Part shown: one piece after another, positions 12,189 through 20,548 of the stretch | How positions within the stretch are numbered: the first letter of the stretch is position 1 | How the letters are laid out: each line of letters begins with the position of its first letter | DNA from: Actinoplanes sp. DH11 | GTDB taxonomy: Bacteria; Actinomycetota; Actinomycetes; Mycobacteriales; Micromonosporaceae | Direction: 5' to 3' | Assembly: GCF_020873875.1 (NCBI RefSeq) | Contig: NZ_JAHWGU010000020.1 | Coordinates: 62,001 to 126,000 of the forward strand | DNA length: 64,000 bases | Translations under genes and position numbers: made by a program | The notes under the pieces: model-generated | What the model was told of the DNA's origin: nothing | The model's database searches: none | Seen by the model: only the letters and a program-made list of their open reading frames with translations

Positions 12189-12862
12189 TCTCGGTGTTGC
12201 TGGCGGACGATCAGGCGCTGGTGCGGGCGGGGTTCCGGGCGCTGCTCGATGCGGAACCGGACATCGAGGTGGTCGGCGAGGCTGCGGACGGGCTGCACGC
12301 GGTGCAACTGGTCCGGGAGACCACGCCCGACGTGGTGCTGATGGACATCCGGATGCCCGGCGTGGACGGGCTGGAAGCGACCCGGCGGATCGCTGCCGAC
12401 TCGGAGCTGGCGGCCACCCGGGTGGTCATTCTGACCACGTTCGAGCTCGACGAGTACGTGTTCGAGGCGTTGCGTACCGGGGCGTCCGGGTTTCTCGTGA
12501 AGGACACCGAGCCGGTCGAGTTGCTTCGGGCGGTGCGGGTCGTCGCGGCCGGGGACGCACTGCTGTCACCGAGTGTGACGCGGCGGGTGATCGGTGGGTT
12601 CGTCGCGGGGCCGGGGCGTGAGCGGACGCCGGTGCCGCTACCTCAGATGGAGCAGTTGACCGATCGGGAAAGGGAGGTGATGGCACTCGTCGCGGAAGGG
12701 CTTACCAACGAGGAGATCGGGCGGCGATTGCTGATCAGTCCGACTACGGCGAAGACGCACGTCAGCCGGACGATGATCAAGATGGGGGCGCGGGACAGGG
12801 TCCAGTTGGTGGTGCTGGCCTACGAGGCGGGGCTGATCCGCCCCGGCTGGCTGGCCGGCTGA
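12185..12862 (+). CDS. NarL/LuxR-family response regulator
   Basis: A 225-residue regulator translated from a TTG at 12185 that overlaps the kinase stop codon by 3 nt and follows GAGGAGGAG, so the pair is translationally coupled. The receiver domain spans residues 1-120 with phospho-acceptor D54 (VVLMDIRMPG); the LuxR-type helix-turn-helix is at about 155-215 (LTDREREVMALVAEGLTNEE). It is the partner of the preceding kinase. Target genes are not evident from the window. Confidence 0.92.
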   Translation: MISVLLADDQALVRAGFRALLDAEPDIEVVGEAADGLHAVQLVRETTPDVVLMDIRMPGVDGLEATRRIAADSELAATRVVILTTFELDEYVFEALRTGASGFLVKDTEPVELLRAVRVVAAGDALLSPSVTRRVIGGFVAGPGRERTPVPLPQMEQLTDREREVMALVAEGLTNEEIGRRLLISPTTAKTHVSRTMIKMGARDRVQLVVLAYEAGLIRPGWLAG

Positions 12863-12869
12863 CGGACGG

Positions 12870-13030
12870 CCGGCGGACGGCGGGCTTGGCGGCGGGCTGG
12901 CGGCCAGCGGGCGGCTGGCTTGGCGGCGGGCTTGGCGGCCAGCGGGCGGCTGGCTGGCTGGCGGCTGGCTGGCTGCTGGCTGGCTGGCGACGGTTGGCGG
13001 ACCCGGCCGGGCTGCTGGCGGTGTCGGTCG
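12870..13030. repeat. GGCTGGCGGC-rich simple repeats
   Basis: After the response regulator stop the sequence is a patchwork of GGCTGGC, GGCGGGCTTGGC and GCCAGCGGGCGGCTGGC copies with irregular spacing. No gene is supported. It separates two convergent transcription units and may act in termination through its many GC hairpins. Confidence 0.7.
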
Positions 13031-13061
13031 TGCTGTGGCGAGCGGGCTGAGGGCTGGGGGT

Positions 13062-13556
13062 TCACCAGCCGGGGATCATGGGGTCGCCGGGAGCGGCGAA
13101 CCAGGCGGGAGCGTCTTCGGGGAGGGCGGTTTTGATGCGGTGGTGTGCGAAAGGGTTGAGTTCGGGGAGGCTGTCCAGAGCGAACCAGCCGACGGCCAAG
13201 GACTCGGAGTCGTTGACCCGGGCCTCGCCACCGACGGCTCGGCAGCGGAACCAGGAGTTGACCATCTGGCACTGGTCGCCGTTGGTGTAGGTGACCTCGT
13301 GCAGGGCGATCCCGGCCAGGCGTTCGATCCGCACCTGGACGGCGGTCTCCTCCTCGACCTCGCGGATCAGGGCGTCAGCCGGTTGTTCGCCCGGGTCCAT
13401 GATGCCGGCGACCAGGGTCCAGCGGGCGGTGTCGCTCCGCTGGTGAAGCAGGATCTCGCCCACGGCGTTGAAGACGATCGCGGTCACGGTCGGGAACATG
13501 ATCAGGCCGTTGCCGACCTTGGCTCGCAGGCCGTTCACGTATTCGGATGCAGGCAC
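13062..13556 (-). CDS. Nudix hydrolase
   Basis: A 164-residue Nudix protein. The Nudix box is at about residues 50-72 (GIMDPGEQPADALIREVEEE), with the catalytic REVEEE core intact; the Gly usually following the acidic pair is replaced by Thr. Such enzymes hydrolyse nucleoside diphosphates linked to another group; ADP-ribose or NADH-type substrates are common but not determined here. The start is GTG at 13556, with TAGGCT 8 nt upstream and no Shine-Dalgarno, consistent with a leaderless mRNA. Confidence 0.9.
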   Translation of the reverse strand: MPASEYVNGLRAKVGNGLIMFPTVTAIVFNAVGEILLHQRSDTARWTLVAGIMDPGEQPADALIREVEEETAVQVRIERLAGIALHEVTYTNGDQCQMVNSWFRCRAVGGEARVNDSESLAVGWFALDSLPELNPFAHHRIKTALPEDAPAWFAAPGDPMIPGW

Positions 13557-13564
13557 CCGGAAGA

Positions 13565-13570
13565 GCCTAG
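13565..13570 (-). promoter_or_regulatory. -10 box for leaderless Nudix mRNA
   Basis: TAGGCT on the minus strand, 8 nt before the GTG at 13556, matches TANNNT. Confidence 0.45.
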
Positions 13571-13694
13571 CGTCGGTCGCGCAGCCGCCGGCCGACGCAT
13601 CGCCGGGACGGGCCGTCCCGGCGGACCACGGTGGCTGCGGTGAGCGCGACGGTGCGTGGCGGGTGATGGTGAGCAGCGGAAGGGGAGGGGGCGG

Positions 13695-15266
13695 TTACGT
13701 GGTGGAGAGGACTGAGCGGTTGCGGCCGGCGGCTTTGGCCTCGTAGAGGGCTGCGTCGGCTACGCGCAGGAGGTCTGTCGGGGTGGTGCCGGTGGCGGCG
13801 CCCACCGAGACTGTCACGCCCAGCAGGACGTTGTCGTCGGCCTGGACGGGGAGGCCGGCTACGCCGGTGCGGATGCGTTCGGCGAAGTCGCGCAGGGTGG
13901 CGGGGGCGGCGTGCGGGGTCAGGATGACGAACTCCTCGCCGCCGTAACGGCCCACGACCGAGTCGGCGCGGGCGTTGGCTCGGAGGCGGTCGGCCACTTC
14001 GCGGAGCATGCGGTCGCCGGCCGGGTGGCCGTACGTGTCGTTCACGCGTTTGAAGTGGTCTACGTCGATGATGAGCAGGCCGACCTCGTACCCGTGGCGG
14101 CTTGCCCGGCGGCACTCGGCCGCCAGGGCCTCCTCGAAGGCTCGCCGGTTGTAGAGGCCGGTGAGCCCGTCCGTGACGGCGGCCCGGCGCTGCGTGGACA
14201 CCAGGCCAGCCATCCGGGCCAGGACCAGCAGGAACATGACGGCGCAGGCGGCGCTCGCGAGGGGGACGCTCACGTCGGTGCCGCGCAGGTGCTCGATCAT
14301 CTGGACGGCGGGGGCCATCAGGACGGCTACGGCCAGCAGGACGAGGCGGCCCGGTGAGGCGTCCGGGATGGCGGTGTCGGTGCGGCGGTCGAAGGTCCGG
14401 ATGCCGGGGTGCAGGGCGGCGGCGCCGAGCGCGCCCAGCGACGCCATCCACACGGCGTCCAGCCACGCCGCCGAGGTGGCCTCGCCGGAGACCGCGCCGA
14501 GCACCGCGTACAGCAGGTCGGCGCCGAACATCAGGACGAGGCTGGTGAGGAGCAGGTGCAGAACCGGTCCGCGGGTGCCGGCGCCCATCGCCAGCCGGAC
14601 GGCCAGGATCAACAGCATCAGGTCCAGGACCGGGTACGCGGACTGCGTCAGCTTCGCGGCGAGCGGCAGTTCCGAGTCCGAGGTGAGCGGCTGCACCAGG
14701 TAGACCCAGGTCAGCAGGCCGGCGCTGCACGACAGGATGAGCGCGTCGACGGCGCTCGGCAGGTCCCAGCCGGGAGTCCGGCGCCGGATGAAGGTGAGGA
14801 TGGCGGTGACGGCGAACACGTAGTACGCGAAGTAGACGACGTCGGCCGGGGTGGGTTCGAGGAACTGTCCGAGCCAGTCGTCGAAAACGGTCATGCCGTC
14901 GCCCACGGCGTAGAGGGCCTGTGCCGCGGCGAGCGCCAGCCAGCCGGCCCGGTGCGGCGGCCGGTGGCGCAGGGTGCCGGCCAGGATCAGGACCGGCACC
15001 ACGATGCTGACCAGCATGTAGGGCGCGACGACCACCAGGTAGGACTCGGTGGTCCGCCCCAGCAGCAGTCGCGTCACGATGCAGACGGCCAGAACGAGGA
15101 ACCACGCGTACAGTGCCCGGCCACCGGCCGGCCGTCGCCGCGGGCGGGAGACGTCCTGCTGATCTGCCTGCACCCGGGAATCGTGGCCGGTCGGAGTTGT
15201 TTTCCGGGTGCGGAAGAGTGGCCACCCGGTTGCGAAGGGTGAGCGGGGGCGGCGGGGCCGGGGCAT
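13695..15266 (-). CDS. Membrane-bound diguanylate cyclase (GGDEF)
   Basis: A 523-residue protein with about nine hydrophobic segments (residues 50-350) followed by a GGDEF domain (about 365-520). The signature is G442-G443-E444-E445-F446, an active-type variant, and the substrate-binding region TDGLTGLYNRRAFEEAL is intact, so synthesis of cyclic di-GMP is expected. No PAS or EAL domain is present. It starts 9 bp after the stop of the debranching-type gene on the same strand and is probably translated from the same mRNA; the ATG has a poor ribosome-binding site. Linking c-di-GMP to a glycogen enzyme by operon is unusual. Confidence 0.88.
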   Translation of the reverse strand: MPRPRRPRSPFATGWPLFRTRKTTPTGHDSRVQADQQDVSRPRRRPAGGRALYAWFLVLAVCIVTRLLLGRTTESYLVVVAPYMLVSIVVPVLILAGTLRHRPPHRAGWLALAAAQALYAVGDGMTVFDDWLGQFLEPTPADVVYFAYYVFAVTAILTFIRRRTPGWDLPSAVDALILSCSAGLLTWVYLVQPLTSDSELPLAAKLTQSAYPVLDLMLLILAVRLAMGAGTRGPVLHLLLTSLVLMFGADLLYAVLGAVSGEATSAAWLDAVWMASLGALGAAALHPGIRTFDRRTDTAIPDASPGRLVLLAVAVLMAPAVQMIEHLRGTDVSVPLASAACAVMFLLVLARMAGLVSTQRRAAVTDGLTGLYNRRAFEEALAAECRRASRHGYEVGLLIIDVDHFKRVNDTYGHPAGDRMLREVADRLRANARADSVVGRYGGEEFVILTPHAAPATLRDFAERIRTGVAGLPVQADDNVLLGVTVSVGAATGTTPTDLLRVADAALYEAKAAGRNRSVLSTT

Positions 15267-15275
15267 GGCCGCGGA

Positions 15276-17228
15276 TCACCGGCGGATGCGGAGGTGTTCG
15301 GCGACCGACCAGGCCTGGTACGGGCACCCGGTCGCCTCGTGCGGCGCGTCCCCGTCGGCGGTTTCGGAGATCGAGCCGAGCCCGTACTCGCCGAGGTGGC
15401 CGTCGATCTCGATCTCCACGTCGACACCGAGCCGTCGCCACGCGGTCACGTAGGGACCGGTGAGCCACGGCCAGACGGTTCCGGTGTGGTAGGCGGTGTC
15501 CCGTTCGGCGGGGCCGCCCCGATGCCGGCCGGCGTATCCCGGTGAACCGGGCGCCAGGCTGCGCGGGCCGAGCGGCGTGAGCAGGGCCGCCCCGAGCCGG
15601 GACAGCGCGCCCGGTTCGGGCCGCAGCGGCGCGTGCGGCAGCGACCAGGCGAGCAACTGGTTCGGCCGCAGCAGCGAACCTGGCTCCGGCGGCGAAGGGC
15701 GGCCGGAACCCAGCGGCGAAGCGTGGCCGGGAGCCGGCGGCGAAGGGCGGGCGGGGCAGGGAGGGGCGTCGACGACGTCGCGGAGCAGTCCGCCGGGCGC
15801 CGGGAAGCGGCGGCCGAACCCGTCCCGCGCGGCGGCGAGCACCTGTTCGAACCCGCCGCCCAGCGACGCCACCGTGGCCAAGGCGTTGATCCATAGGGCG
15901 TTGATCTCGACCGCCTTGCCGGCCCGCGGGGTCACCGGAACCCCGTCGACGCGGGCGTCCATCCAGGTCAGGGCCTCGCCGGGGGCGCCTTGGCGGAGCA
16001 GGCCGTCGGCCGGGTCGGTGCGGATGCCGTACCGGGTGCCGGCCAGGTGGTGCTCGATCACGTCGCGCAGGGCGGGCAGCAGTGCGGCGGCGAGGTCGGT
16101 GTCGCCGGTCGTGGCCACGTGCCGGCCGGCGGCGTGCACGAACCAGAGGGTGCCGTCGGCGGTGTTGTACTCGGCGTCGCCGGTGTCGGTGGTGTTCGCC
16201 AGCATCCCCGCGGAGAGGCCGGCGGCGTACGACAGCAGCAGTTCCCGCCCCAGCCCGGCGCGGCCGGTGCCGAGGAAGAGCCCCTCGTAGCTGATCATCG
16301 TGTCCCGGGACCAGGCGCCGAACCACGGGTACCCGGCCACCACGTCCGGGCCGGCCGCCCCGCGGATCACGAAGGCGTCGGCGGCCAGGGCCAGGGCGGC
16401 CTGTGTCGTGTCGGCGGGCGCTGCCGCGGCGACCACGGCCCGGTTGCGGGACCGGGCCGCCTCGACGGCCCGCACCGCGGCCGGTGGCGGGGTACCCAGG
16501 TCGCCGGCCCAGGCGGACACCTCCGCGGTGGCGCCGGGACGTGCCAGTTCGGCGGTGAAGCTTCCCCCGTACCACAGGTCCTCGGTCTCGGGCAGGCCGC
16601 GCGCCGCCTCCTCGCGGTATCGCACCGAGCGGAACCATCGGCCGGTCGTGGCGAAGCCGGGCCCGGTGAGCCGGTAGGCGTCCTCGACCACGCACCCGCC
16701 GGCGACCGTCCCGACGGCGAGGTCCCCATCGGCGGCGGTCCGCGTGCCGTGGCCGTCCCGCCAGGTGCAGAGCGCCTCCAGGCGGAGCGTGACGGGTCCG
16801 CCGGCGATCAGCCGATGCACGACGGCGACCGCCGGGCGCCCGGTGACCGGGGCCAGTTCCCGTTCGAGGACGACGTCGCCGATCTGCCAGCGCCAGCGCG
16901 GCACGCCGTCGATCAGGGCGAACCCGGCGAGCAGGGTGTGCCCTTCGGGGGCCACGGTGCCGTCCGCCCACTCGTGGACGCCGAGGCGCACCACGGCGCC
17001 GGACGGCAGCGTCAGGACCGGGTCGAGCGCCGCGAGTCCCAGATGACGGGAGCCCGGCGTACGCCCGGGGACCATCAGCAGTCCGTGGTACCTGCGGGTC
17101 CGCAGTCCGCTCACGGTTCCCATGGCATAGCCGCCGGTGCCGTCGGGTAGGAGCCATTCACGGGACGCGCCCTCGACGAGGCGGGCACACGTCCGCGGAC
17201 CGAGGACGATCGGGCGAACCGAAACCAC
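15276..17228 (-). CDS. Glycogen debranching-type amylo-alpha-1,6-glucosidase
   Basis: A 650-residue protein with an N-terminal debranching-enzyme domain (LLPDGTGGYAMGTVSGLRTR, about 25-45) and a C-terminal (alpha/alpha)6 barrel with the WFGAWSRDTMISYEGLF motif around residue 310 that holds the catalytic acid region. It should cleave alpha-1,6 branch points in glycogen or limit dextrins. A Pro/Ser/Gly-rich insert at about 490-530 contains short repeats and looks like a local expansion. GTG start preceded by GGGGGGA. It is divergent from a GH63 glucosidase, which suggests shared control of alpha-glucan turnover. Confidence 0.85.
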   Translation of the reverse strand: MVSVRPIVLGPRTCARLVEGASREWLLPDGTGGYAMGTVSGLRTRRYHGLLMVPGRTPGSRHLGLAALDPVLTLPSGAVVRLGVHEWADGTVAPEGHTLLAGFALIDGVPRWRWQIGDVVLERELAPVTGRPAVAVVHRLIAGGPVTLRLEALCTWRDGHGTRTAADGDLAVGTVAGGCVVEDAYRLTGPGFATTGRWFRSVRYREEAARGLPETEDLWYGGSFTAELARPGATAEVSAWAGDLGTPPPAAVRAVEAARSRNRAVVAAAAPADTTQAALALAADAFVIRGAAGPDVVAGYPWFGAWSRDTMISYEGLFLGTGRAGLGRELLLSYAAGLSAGMLANTTDTGDAEYNTADGTLWFVHAAGRHVATTGDTDLAAALLPALRDVIEHHLAGTRYGIRTDPADGLLRQGAPGEALTWMDARVDGVPVTPRAGKAVEINALWINALATVASLGGGFEQVLAAARDGFGRRFPAPGGLLRDVVDAPPCPARPSPPAPGHASPLGSGRPSPPEPGSLLRPNQLLAWSLPHAPLRPEPGALSRLGAALLTPLGPRSLAPGSPGYAGRHRGGPAERDTAYHTGTVWPWLTGPYVTAWRRLGVDVEIEIDGHLGEYGLGSISETADGDAPHEATGCPYQAWSVAEHLRIRR

Positions 17229-17265
17229 GGAGAGTCCCCCCGATCATGGACTGAACCGGCCTCAC

Positions 17266-17294
17266 TTGACACATCCGCGTGACAGTCTCAGTGT
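17266..17294 (+). promoter_or_regulatory. Candidate promoter of the GH63 gene
   Basis: A perfect -35 hexamer TTGACA (17266-17271) is followed after 17 bp by CAGTGT (17289-17294), a partial match to TANNNT. It lies in the 110-bp divergent gap and points to the GH63 gene. Confidence 0.45.
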
Positions 17295-17338
17295 GATCGA
17301 CTCCGGGCTGAATTTCGGGTTGTGGGAGATATCGGGTT

Positions 17339-19969
17339 GTGGGGATGAGATCGGACGTGTCGGAGCGCGACCGGCTGGCTGAGGCCGACTCCGGCGAGCA
17401 GCCGTGGCGTGCGTGGGGCCCCTACCTGGCGGAGCGCGCCTGGGGCACGGTCCGCGAGGACTACAGCGAGCACGGGACCGCCTGGGACTACTTCCCGCAC
17501 GACCATGCGCGTTCCCGGGCGTACCGGTGGAACGAGGACGGCATGGCCGGCCTCTGCGACGACCGGCAGAACTTCTGCTTCGCGCTGGCCCTCTGGAACG
17601 GCAAGGACCCGATCCTCAAGGAGCGGATGTTCGGGCTCGGCGGGGACGGCGGCAACCACGGCGAGGACGCCAAGGAGTACTGGTGGTACCAGGACTCGAC
17701 GCCCACCCATTCGTGGATGCGCTGGCGGTACCACTACCCGCAGGACGAGTTCCCCTACGACCAACTGGTCCGGGTCAACGGGCAGCGGTCCCGCACCGAG
17801 GGTGAGTACGAGCTCGTCGACACCGGGATCTTCGACGAGGACCGGTTCTGGGCGGTCACCGTCGACTACGCGAAGGCGGCACCGGACGACGTCTGCATCG
17901 CGGTCACCGTCTCCAACCGGGGTCCGGAACCGGCGACGCTGCACGTGCTGCCCACCCTGTGGTTCCGTAACACCTGGTCGTGGGGCCTGCCGAATCGCAA
18001 CGTCCCGGTCATCACCGGAACGCCGGGACGGCTCGCCGGCGTGCACCGGACGCTGGAGCACATCACGCTCGAGGGCGAGGGCGGTGCGCCGGCCCTGATG
18101 TGCGACAACGAGACGAACTCGCAGCGTCTGTGGGGGCTGCCGGGGCGCAGCCCGTACCCGAAGGACGGGATCAACGACTTTCTGATCCACGACATGCCGA
18201 CGGTCAACCCCGCCGGTACCGGGACGAAGGGCGCGCTGCACTACGAGGTGATGCTGGGGCCGGGGGAGACCCGGACCATCCGGCTGCGGCTGGTGCGCGG
18301 CGAGCAGGCCGACCTGGGTGACGACTGGGACGCCGTGATGCGCGCCCGCAAGGCCGAGGCCGACGCGTTCTTCGACGACGTCATCCCGGCGGTCGCGTCC
18401 GAGGAGGAGAAGTCGGTGGCCCGGCAGGCGATCGCCGGGCTGATGTGGGGCAAGCAGTTCTACCACTTCGACGTGAAGCAGTGGCTGGTCGGCGACCCGG
18501 CCAACTCGCCACCGCCGCCGGGCCGGCGCTACGGGCGCAACAACGGCTGGTGGCACATGAACAGCTTCGACGTGATAAGCATGCCGGACCCGTGGGAGTA
18601 CCCCTGGTACGCCGCCTGGGACCTGGCCTTCCACTGCGTCAGCATCGCCCGCGTCGACCCCGGGTTCGCCAAGGCGCAGCTGCTGTTGCTGCTCCGCGAG
18701 TGGTACATGCACCCCAACGGGCAGATCCCGGCGTACGAGTGGTCGTTCGCGGACGTCAACCCGCCGGTGCACGCCTGGGCCGCGCTGCGCGTCTTCGAGA
18801 TCGACGGGTCGCGGGACCACGACTTCCTCTCCAAGATCATGCACAAGCTGCTGCTGAACTTCACCTGGTGGGTCAACCGCAAGGACGTCGGCGGCAACAA
18901 CGTCTTCGAGGGCGGCTTCCTCGGCCTGGACAACGTCGGCCCGTTCGACAGGTCGGCGGCGCTGCCCGTCGCCGGTGTGCTGGAACAGTCGGACGGCACC
19001 GGCTGGATGGCGATGTACGCGCTCAACCTGCTCGACATGGCGATCAACCTCGCGCTGCACGACCGGGTCTACGAGGACATGGCCACGAAGTTCTTCGAGC
19101 ACTTCACGTACATCGCGGAGGCGGCGTACCGGCAGGGGCTCTGGGACGACGAGGACAGCTTCTTCTACGACGTGCTGCGGCTGCCGGACGGTCACAAGGT
19201 GCCGCTGAAGGCCCGCTCGATCGTCGGGCTGCTGCCGCTGGCGGCCACCACCCGGCTCACCTCCACCACGCTGAACCGGCTGCCCGAGGTCAACTCGCGG
19301 GTGCGGTGGATGGTGCACACGCAGCGCGATTACGGCGACGTGATCAGCGCGCGGCGCCTCGGGGGCGCCGACCGGCGTCAGCAGCGCCTGCTCAGCATGG
19401 TGGGCCAGGACCAGCTGCTGCGGATCCTGGCGAGACTGCTCGACCCGGAGGAGTTCCTGTCACCGTACGGGCTGCGTACGCTCTCCCGGGCCCACCTGGA
19501 GAAGCCGTTCACGGTCTCGCTGGGCGGCTCCGACTTCACCGTGGGGTACGAGCCCGCGGAGAGCACGAGCGGCCTGTTCGGTGGCAACTCGAACTGGCGC
19601 GGACCGGTCTGGATGCCGGTGAACTACCTGCTCGTGCAGGCGTTGCGGGAGTTCGCCGCGTTCTACGGCGACGACCTGAAGGCGGAGTACCCGACCGGCG
19701 CGCAGACGAAGAAGCCGCTCGGTGACATCGCCGACGACCTGTCCCGGCGGCTGATCGCGCTGTTCCTGCCGGACGAGTCGGGACGGCGCCCGATCTACGG
19801 CGCCACCGAGCTCTTCCAGACCCACCCGGACTGGAAGGACCTGGTCGTCTTTCCCGAGTATTTCCACGGGGACAACGGCGCCGGGCTGGGAGCATGGCAT
19901 CAGACCGGCTGGACCGCACTGGTGGTCGACCTGATTTTCGAACTACATCAGAAACCCGTGCAACCTTAG
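17339..19969 (+). CDS. GH63-family glucosidase (MGH1-type)
   Basis: An 876-residue soluble protein related to GH63 alpha-glucosidases and mannosylglycerate-type hydrolases. It has the N-terminal motif WGPYLAERAWGTVREDYSE, a beta-sandwich up to about 330 and an (alpha/alpha)6 barrel with YPWYAAWDLAFHC (about 420-435), EWSFADVNPPVHAWA and a late NSNWRGPVWMPVNYL segment, where family catalytic acids lie. No signal peptide, so it acts in the cytoplasm. GTG 17339 has GGGAG 10 nt upstream; ATG 17345 is an alternative. The exact glucoside is unknown; the divergent debranching-type enzyme suggests glycogen or trehalose-related sugars. Confidence 0.85.
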   Translation: MGMRSDVSERDRLAEADSGEQPWRAWGPYLAERAWGTVREDYSEHGTAWDYFPHDHARSRAYRWNEDGMAGLCDDRQNFCFALALWNGKDPILKERMFGLGGDGGNHGEDAKEYWWYQDSTPTHSWMRWRYHYPQDEFPYDQLVRVNGQRSRTEGEYELVDTGIFDEDRFWAVTVDYAKAAPDDVCIAVTVSNRGPEPATLHVLPTLWFRNTWSWGLPNRNVPVITGTPGRLAGVHRTLEHITLEGEGGAPALMCDNETNSQRLWGLPGRSPYPKDGINDFLIHDMPTVNPAGTGTKGALHYEVMLGPGETRTIRLRLVRGEQADLGDDWDAVMRARKAEADAFFDDVIPAVASEEEKSVARQAIAGLMWGKQFYHFDVKQWLVGDPANSPPPPGRRYGRNNGWWHMNSFDVISMPDPWEYPWYAAWDLAFHCVSIARVDPGFAKAQLLLLLREWYMHPNGQIPAYEWSFADVNPPVHAWAALRVFEIDGSRDHDFLSKIMHKLLLNFTWWVNRKDVGGNNVFEGGFLGLDNVGPFDRSAALPVAGVLEQSDGTGWMAMYALNLLDMAINLALHDRVYEDMATKFFEHFTYIAEAAYRQGLWDDEDSFFYDVLRLPDGHKVPLKARSIVGLLPLAATTRLTSTTLNRLPEVNSRVRWMVHTQRDYGDVISARRLGGADRRQQRLLSMVGQDQLLRILARLLDPEEFLSPYGLRTLSRAHLEKPFTVSLGGSDFTVGYEPAESTSGLFGGNSNWRGPVWMPVNYLLVQALREFAAFYGDDLKAEYPTGAQTKKPLGDIADDLSRRLIALFLPDESGRRPIYGATELFQTHPDWKDLVVFPEYFHGDNGAGLGAWHQTGWTALVVDLIFELHQKPVQP

Positions 19970-19988
19970 GGCCGGCTGCCACCGTTCC

Positions 19989-20006
19989 ACCTCCGTCGAA
20001 GGAGGT
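19989..20006 (+). promoter_or_regulatory. Hairpin sequestering the sigma-factor ribosome-binding site
   Basis: ACCTCC (19989-19994) pairs perfectly with GGAGGT (20001-20006), the ribosome-binding site of the sigma gene at 20015, around a 6-nt loop. With the TTG start this should keep translation low unless the hairpin opens. Confidence 0.5.
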
Positions 20007-20014
20007 AGCCGATC

Positions 20015-20548
20015 TTGAACGCCGAGGAAGAGGAAGGGTTCCGCCAGTTCGTCGCGGCCCAGCTCGGGCCGCTACGCAAACTGGCGTACCTGACCTGCGG
20101 GAACTGGCACACGGCCGAGGACGCCGTGGCCACCGCCCTGGCCAAGCTCTATCCGCGCTGGCGCAAGCTGGACCGGCCCGACCTGTACGCCAAGACGATG
20201 GTGTACCGGGCCGCGGTCGACGAGACCCGCCGGCCCTGGCGCCGCGAACGGTCCGCCGGCGACGAGTTGCCGGACGTCGCGCTGCGCGACCCGTCCGCCA
20301 TGACCGACGAGCGGCTCCGGGTCCAGGTGGCCCTCCGCGGAGTGCCGCGCAAGCAGCGGGCCGCCCTCATCCTTCGCTTCTACCTCGGGCTCAGCCTCGA
20401 GGAGACGGCGGGTGTTCTGGGTGTCTCCGTCGGCACCGCAAAGAGCCAGACCTCCCGCGGGCTCAGCCGCCTGCGTGAGGTGCTGGCAGCCGAACACATC
20501 GACCTCCAGGTCGCGGATATCGAGGAGTTGACCCGTGCGGTTGCATGA
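20015..20548 (+). CDS. SigE-family ECF sigma factor
   Basis: A 177-residue sigma factor of the actinobacterial SigE-type ECF group. Region 2 spans about residues 10-75 and region 4 about 105-160, with the helix-turn-helix LSLEETAGVLGVSVGTAKSQ. The start is TTG after a near-perfect AAGGAGGT. It lies 45 bp after the GH63 gene and may be partly co-transcribed with it. The downstream gene starts 14 nt before this stop, so the two are translationally coupled; that partner is a candidate for controlling the sigma factor. Confidence 0.9.
   Translation: MNAEEEEGFRQFVAAQLGPLRKLAYLTCGNWHTAEDAVATALAKLYPRWRKLDRPDLYAKTMVYRAAVDETRRPWRRERSAGDELPDVALRDPSAMTDERLRVQVALRGVPRKQRAALILRFYLGLSLEETAGVLGVSVGTAKSQTSRGLSRLREVLAAEHIDLQVADIEELTRAVA

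Noticed and set aside
13567..17157. Long minus-strand frame overlapping the cyclase and debranching-type genes
   Set aside because: Arg/Pro-rich frame-shifted translation; the two genes in the other frame have clear domains.
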